NCBI RefSeq assembly: GCF_003324485.1
Contig: NZ_QODK01000003.1
Span: forward strand, 806,001 to 870,000
Origin: Cohaesibacter intestini
GTDB lineage: Bacteria > Pseudomonadota > Alphaproteobacteria > Rhizobiales > Cohaesibacteraceae
Length of the DNA: 64,000 nt
Reading direction: 5' to 3'
The notes under the pieces were generated by a model. It ran no database searches, had not been told where the DNA came from, and saw only the letters and a list, made by a program, of their open reading frames with translations. Below, one piece after another: positions 59,915 through 64,000 of the stretch (positions are counted from its first letter, which is position 1; the number at the start of each line of letters is the position of its first letter). Position numbers and translations under genes: made by a program.

Positions 59915-59938
59915 GTTCATTTCACAGGGAATGTGAAC
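59915..59938. promoter_or_regulatory. Palindrome upstream of glpR, candidate operator
   Basis: TTCACA-N5-TGTGAA (59921-59926 with 59932-59937), flanked by GTTCA/TGAAC (59915-59919, 59934-59938). Its arms are reversed relative to a CRP site. Near it are the TTCGT and GTTC tracts often seen in DeoR-family operators. Position just ahead of glpR suggests autoregulation. Confidence 0.45.
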
Positions 59939-60036
59939 AAAAACGAACCTTAAATTGCAAATAGTGCGCCTCATAACGAAAAAGGCCGAGCCTGAATGAA
60001 CAGGCCCGGCCAATCGGTAAGACTGAAGGTCAGCTC

Positions 60037-63000
60037 TTAGATTGTCTCACCGCGTCGGTAGGAAACACCATAGAAGATGGAGAACAGCACCGGCACCACA
60101 ATCAAGGTGAGGATGGTGGCGGCTGCCAAGCCGAACATGATGGTCACCGCCAGCGGCGCAAAGAAGACGTCGCTCAACAGAGGGATCAGACCCAGCACCG
60201 TGGTGATGGCAGCCATCGTCACCGGACGCATACGCGACACCGCGGCCCGTGTGATGGAATCATGCATATTCAGCCCTTCTTCCTCATTCAGCCGCTTGAT
60301 CTCTTCGATCAGCACGATGCCATTTTTCAGCAACATGCCCGACAGGGACAAAAAGCCCAGCAAAGCCGTGAACGCGAAGGGCTGGTTGAAGGTCAGGAGG
60401 CCCGAAGTCACCCCGATCACCGCCAAAGGCAGGGTCAACCACACAACCATCGTCTGGCGGAACGAGTTGAACAGCATGATGGTGATGGCGAACATGACCA
60501 GCACACCAAGAGGGACGAAGGCAAAGACCGCCTTGTTGGCCTTGGACTGGGCTTCAAATTCCCCACCCCATGACAGTTCATAGCCCGGTGGCAGGTCCAA
60601 CGCCTCGACCTGAGGCCGCAGACGTTCGAACAGGGCAAAGCTGTTGGTGTCGGAATTCGGATCCGCATCCACCCAGACCTGAATGGTGCGTTTGCGGTCG
60701 CGACGCATCACCAGCGGATCTTCCCATGCCAAGCCGATTTCCTGCACCACCTGATCAATGCTGACATAGCGGTTAAGCACGGGACTGAAGACCTGAATGT
60801 CACTCAATTGCTCGACATTCGACCGCTCGTTCAGAGGCGGGCGCAGGATAATCGGCAGAATCGAGGATCCATCGCGCATTTTGGCAATTTCCAGCCCCTT
60901 CACATTCATCAAAATGGCAGAATCGATGTCGGCCTTGGAAATGCCGAGTCTGCGGGCCTCGGCCTCTGCGAATTGTGGCTGCAACACCTTGCTACGTTCC
61001 CGCCAGTCATGGCGAATGTTGATGGTATCGGGATCATCGCGATAGATGTCGATCACTTCACTTGCCAACCGGCGCAGCTCTTCCGGATCCGGACCCGAAA
61101 GCCGGGCCTCGATCTTGGCCTTGGTGGCAGGGCCAATCTGGAACTGGTTGGTTTTGACAAAGGCTTGCGGCGCTTCTTCCTTAAGTAGATTGAGCACCCA
61201 ATTGCGAATTTCTGGCATGTCATTATAGGATTTCACCCGAATGATGAACTGGCCAAAGTTGGCAAAAGACCGCTCGCCCTGATAGGTCAGCATGAAACGC
61301 TCTGCCGTGGTGCCGACCGTCGTCGTCACCTGATCGATGCCCTCATGTGCGCGGATCTTGACTTCCAGAGCAGCCATGTCCTCGATGGTCGAGCGAATGT
61401 CGGAGCCCTGTGGCAGCCAGTAGTCCGCCGTGAACATCGGCAGGTTGGAAGGCGGGAAGAAGGCCTTGTTGACATATTTGAAGCCATAGACCGCTGTTGC
61501 CATCGTGGCAATCATCACAAAAGTGGTGACCCAACGCCAACGCAAGGTGAACAGCAACAGCCCCTTGTAGATCTGATAGAAGATGCTCTGATAAGGATCA
61601 TCCAGTTGCTGGCTGTCTGAAGCATCTATTTCGCTTTTGTCGCTCTCGTTACCGCTTTCTTTGGTTGGTTTCTTGCCGCGGAACATCACCGAGGCAAGGA
61701 ATGGCGTCAGCGTGATGGCAAACAGCCAGGAGATTAGCAATGAGATGAACAGGATCCAGAACAGCGAACCGGTAAATTCACCAGATGCATCTGGTGACAG
61801 GCCAATGGGAGCAAAGGCTGTGACGGAAATAACCGTTGCCCCGAACAGCGGCCACATGGTCTGACCGACGATCCGCTTGGCAGCATCACGGGTGGAAAGA
61901 CCTTGCTTGATGCCTATCAGAATGCCGTCAGTGATGACGATGGCATTGTCAACCAGCATACCCAGCGCAATGATCAAGGCACCAAGGGAAATGCGGTGGA
62001 GATTGATGTTGTAAATGTCCATCACGATGAAAGTGGCACAAATGGTCAGCAACAGGATGAGGCTCATCAAGACCCCGGATCGCGCCCCCATCGTCAGCAG
62101 CAGCACCACCACCACAATGGCCAGCGCCTGACCAAGACTGACAAGGAAGTCATTGACCGAATTTTCGACCTGTCGCGGCTGGTCATAAATGGTCGCCAGT
62201 TCCACTCCGATCGGACGGGTATAATCGAGCTCCGCGAGACGGGCCCGCACGGACTGCCCCACTTCCACCACGTTGACACCGCTGGCAAAGGAAACTCCGA
62301 TCGTCAGAGCATTTTCGCTGTTGAAATGATAGACATGTCGGGGTGGCTGCACATAGTCGATTTTCACATTGGCCACATCCGACAAATATATCAGTTCGTC
62401 TCCTGTCTGGCCCAGCAGAATGTCGCGGATCTGTTCAACATTGCTGTAATTGCCTGTCGAACTGATGCGGATAAATTCCGTACCGATGCGCAGATTGCCT
62501 GCATTGGTGACCAGATTCTGGTTTTGCAGCAGCTGCTTGAGGGCTGTCACCGAAATATTGTGCGAATTGAGCTTGGCGCGGTTGATCTCGATGATGATCT
62601 GACGCTCCAGTCCGCCGCCAATCGATACCTTTCCAACCCCGTCCACCAGCACCAGCTCGCGGCGCAGAAAGTCGACATAGTCATTGAGCTCTTGATGGGA
62701 ATAGCCAGCCCCCGTGACTGCCATGAACATGCCATAGACATCACCGAAATCGTCATTGACCACAGGCGGACGCGATCCAAGCGGCAGGGAAGGGGCGAGG
62801 TCGTTGATTTTACGCCGCATTTCATCCCAGATCTGAGCAAGATCCTTCTTGCGGTAGATCGATTTCATTTCCACGGTGACCTGACTGAGGCCAGCCGAGG
62901 AAATGGAGGTTACATGGTCGACATAGGGCAGTTGCTGGATCGCGGTTTCGATCGGCAGCGTTACTTCTTCCTCGACCTCCATGGATGAGGCGCCGGGATA

Positions 63001-63150
63001 GGCCGTGACGACCACTGCCTGCTTGATGGTGAATTCGGGGTCTTCCAGACGACCCAGATTGAAAAAGGCCAGGACACCGCCTGCCAACAACAGGATGGTG
63101 ACCATCCAGCTGACGGTTTTCCGCTCGATGGCGTAATCAGTCAAATTCAT
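60037..63150 (-). CDS. RND efflux transporter, HAE1-type inner-membrane pump
   Basis: 1037 residues, 12 membrane helices expected, with two large periplasmic loops (about 35-330 and 560-850). N-terminus MNLTDYAIERKTVSWMVTIL is family-like. The proton-relay segment reads ALGMLVDNAIVITDGIL, with Asn in place of AcrB Asp408. LPQGSDIRSTIEDMAALE in the second loop is the usual TriC/MdtF-like pattern. Forms a tripartite pump with the adaptor encoded 11 bases upstream and an outer-membrane TolC-type channel not in the window. Substrate unknown. Confidence 0.93.
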   Translation of the reverse strand: MNLTDYAIERKTVSWMVTILLLAGGVLAFFNLGRLEDPEFTIKQAVVVTAYPGASSMEVEEEVTLPIETAIQQLPYVDHVTSISSAGLSQVTVEMKSIYRKKDLAQIWDEMRRKINDLAPSLPLGSRPPVVNDDFGDVYGMFMAVTGAGYSHQELNDYVDFLRRELVLVDGVGKVSIGGGLERQIIIEINRAKLNSHNISVTALKQLLQNQNLVTNAGNLRIGTEFIRISSTGNYSNVEQIRDILLGQTGDELIYLSDVANVKIDYVQPPRHVYHFNSENALTIGVSFASGVNVVEVGQSVRARLAELDYTRPIGVELATIYDQPRQVENSVNDFLVSLGQALAIVVVVLLLTMGARSGVLMSLILLLTICATFIVMDIYNINLHRISLGALIIALGMLVDNAIVITDGILIGIKQGLSTRDAAKRIVGQTMWPLFGATVISVTAFAPIGLSPDASGEFTGSLFWILFISLLISWLFAITLTPFLASVMFRGKKPTKESGNESDKSEIDASDSQQLDDPYQSIFYQIYKGLLLFTLRWRWVTTFVMIATMATAVYGFKYVNKAFFPPSNLPMFTADYWLPQGSDIRSTIEDMAALEVKIRAHEGIDQVTTTVGTTAERFMLTYQGERSFANFGQFIIRVKSYNDMPEIRNWVLNLLKEEAPQAFVKTNQFQIGPATKAKIEARLSGPDPEELRRLASEVIDIYRDDPDTINIRHDWRERSKVLQPQFAEAEARRLGISKADIDSAILMNVKGLEIAKMRDGSSILPIILRPPLNERSNVEQLSDIQVFSPVLNRYVSIDQVVQEIGLAWEDPLVMRRDRKRTIQVWVDADPNSDTNSFALFERLRPQVEALDLPPGYELSWGGEFEAQSKANKAVFAFVPLGVLVMFAITIMLFNSFRQTMVVWLTLPLAVIGVTSGLLTFNQPFAFTALLGFLSLSGMLLKNGIVLIEEIKRLNEEEGLNMHDSITRAAVSRMRPVTMAAITTVLGLIPLLSDVFFAPLAVTIMFGLAAATILTLIVVPVLFSIFYGVSYRRGETI

Positions 63151-63161
63151 GATAGCGGTTC

Positions 63162-64000
63162 CTAGAGGCCACGTTCTTTTTGGTAGGCACGCAGTTTCAT
63201 GCCTTCTGCGACATGGGAAACCCCGACGGCGACAAGGCGGTCGCCATCCTGCAAACCCTCAAGAATGCGCACAGAGCCATCCTCAAGTCCGAGTACTTCC
63301 ACTTCTGTCTTGCGGGCCTGATTCTGCGGATCCACCTTCCAGACCCAGCGCTTGCCAGCTTCTTCAAAAACGGATTCAAGCGGCACAAGGACACCGCCGG
63401 TGCCTTCGGGTGCCGTGAGACCGGCCACATCGGCCCGCACATTGACACTCATGCCCGGCAACACGCTAAGCTCTTTGGGAACCGGCATGGTCGCCGTCAC
63501 TTTGAAAGAGCGTGTCACAGCATCGGGAAGGGCGTCATGCTCTTTGTAGGTTGCCAGAAACTTCTGATCGGGCAGGGCATCGAACCGCACCTCAAAAGCC
63601 AGGCCAAGCGAGTTGCTGATCGGATTGAACAGCAGCAACAGCTTTTCTGGGACGTTGAAGACAATGTCGATGTCATCGCGCCCCTGAAACTGGATCACAG
63701 CCGCGCCCGCAGCCACATTCTGGTAGCGTTCGACATTGACCTTGGCGATCACGCCATCATAAGGCGCGTGCAAGACCGTATAGCCAACATCTTCCTTGGC
63801 CATCTTGAGGGCAACCTCTGCACCGGAAAAGGTTGCCTTTGCCGTATCCAGCGCCGCTTTTGCCACATGCTTCTTTTCAAACAGGGATTCGGTTCTGGTC
63901 AGCTGAATTTGCGCCAGATCGAAGGTTGCCTGCCGCTGCGCCACGACATTTTTGTAGGGCGTGTCGTCAAGCTTGGCGATGACGTCCCCTTCTTTCAAAA
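63162..64000 (-). CDS. RND periplasmic adaptor (HlyD/AcrA family), partial
   Basis: About 279 residues up to the right edge of the window; the N-terminus with signal sequence lies outside. Visible are the lipoyl edge (EGDVIAKLDD), an alpha-hairpin (ATFDLAQIQLTRTESLFEKK, AKAALDTAKATFSGAEVALK), lipoyl return APYDGVIAKVNVE, beta-barrel (FNVPEKLLLLF) and the membrane-proximal domain (GLEDGSVRILEGLQDGDRLV). First gene of the pump operon. Confidence 0.92.
   Translation of the reverse strand, partial: LKEGDVIAKLDDTPYKNVVAQRQATFDLAQIQLTRTESLFEKKHVAKAALDTAKATFSGAEVALKMAKEDVGYTVLHAPYDGVIAKVNVERYQNVAAGAAVIQFQGRDDIDIVFNVPEKLLLLFNPISNSLGLAFEVRFDALPDQKFLATYKEHDALPDAVTRSFKVTATMPVPKELSVLPGMSVNVRADVAGLTAPEGTGGVLVPLESVFEEAGKRWVWKVDPQNQARKTEVEVLGLEDGSVRILEGLQDGDRLVAVGVSHVAEGMKLRAYQKERGL

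Noticed and set aside
59921-59937. CRP/FNR-type site upstream of glpR
   Set aside because: The arms are TTCACA then TGTGAA, the reverse order of a CRP site.

Overview
This window reads as ordinary chromosome of an alphaproteobacterium, most likely a Hyphomicrobiales (Rhizobiales) member of the marine Cohaesibacter type. That placement is inferred from gene order (acpS-lepB-rnc-era-recO; nrdR-ribD-ribE-ribH-nusB-thiL; bamE/CBP3/DUF177-plsX-fabH-ihfA-merR), from an HemB without the zinc-site cysteines, from an LdtR-type MarR regulator beside an L,D-transpeptidase, from a leucyl/arginyl-protein transferase (Bpt), and from several DUF families that I associate with Rhizobiales. No ribosomal RNA gene, prophage, transposase, CRISPR array or recognisable defence island is visible. 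Only one tRNA, tRNA-Pro(GGG), was found.

Layout. 1-5.5 kb: end of an M19 dipeptidase, a NYN-domain nuclease, rpoZ and the bifunctional (p)ppGpp enzyme, then a DUF2062 membrane protein. 5.5-12.8 kb: acpS, lepB, rnc, era, a secreted peptidoglycan-binding protein, recO and parC, with a tandemly duplicated hairpin repeat just after era. 12.8-20.9 kb, mostly minus strand: EEP-family phosphatase/nuclease, Bpt, an SLC13/RCK permease, an RDD protein, threonine ammonia-lyase, a GNAT and hemB. 21.2-24.8 kb: a valine-degradation operon (isobutyryl-CoA dehydrogenase, 3-hydroxyisobutyryl-CoA hydrolase, a small membrane protein, 3-hydroxyisobutyrate dehydrogenase). 25.1-27.7 kb: LdtR/L,D-transpeptidase cell-wall pair. 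28-33.9 kb: glyA, nrdR, riboflavin genes, nusB, thiL. 34-40.8 kb: bamE, cytochrome bc1 chaperone, DUF177, plsX, fabH, ihfA, a MerR regulator with a repeat-rich linker, and a very short flagellar-rod-like protein. 41.2-46.8 kb: PPK2, tRNA-Pro and a minimal exopolysaccharide locus (glycosylphosphotransferase, Wza-like lipoprotein, and a Wzz-like protein fused to a kinase-like domain that has lost its P-loop). 47-53.4 kb: heme A synthase, small membrane proteins, metY, a CoA-binding protein, an ECHDC3-like crotonase, a hotdog thioesterase, rplM-rpsI. 53.9-64 kb: a dCache chemoreceptor, the glycerol operon glpR-glpD-glpK, and an RND efflux pump with its adaptor (cut by the window end).

Functional links: the valine operon feeds propionyl-CoA metabolism; the glpR-D-K operon is probably self-regulated through a palindrome upstream of glpR; LdtR probably controls the adjacent L,D-transpeptidase; PlsX and FabH both draw on acyl-ACP made with AcpS-activated carrier.

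The least explained signals are in small places: the post-era repeats, an orphan minus-strand terminator at about 40.9 kb that suggests an unannotated RNA, the degenerate Wzz-kinase, the truncated flagellar-rod-like protein and repeated octamers before the chemoreceptor. I do not see a convincing large undescribed system. Start codons were moved inward where a Shine-Dalgarno sequence or family N-terminus argued for it.
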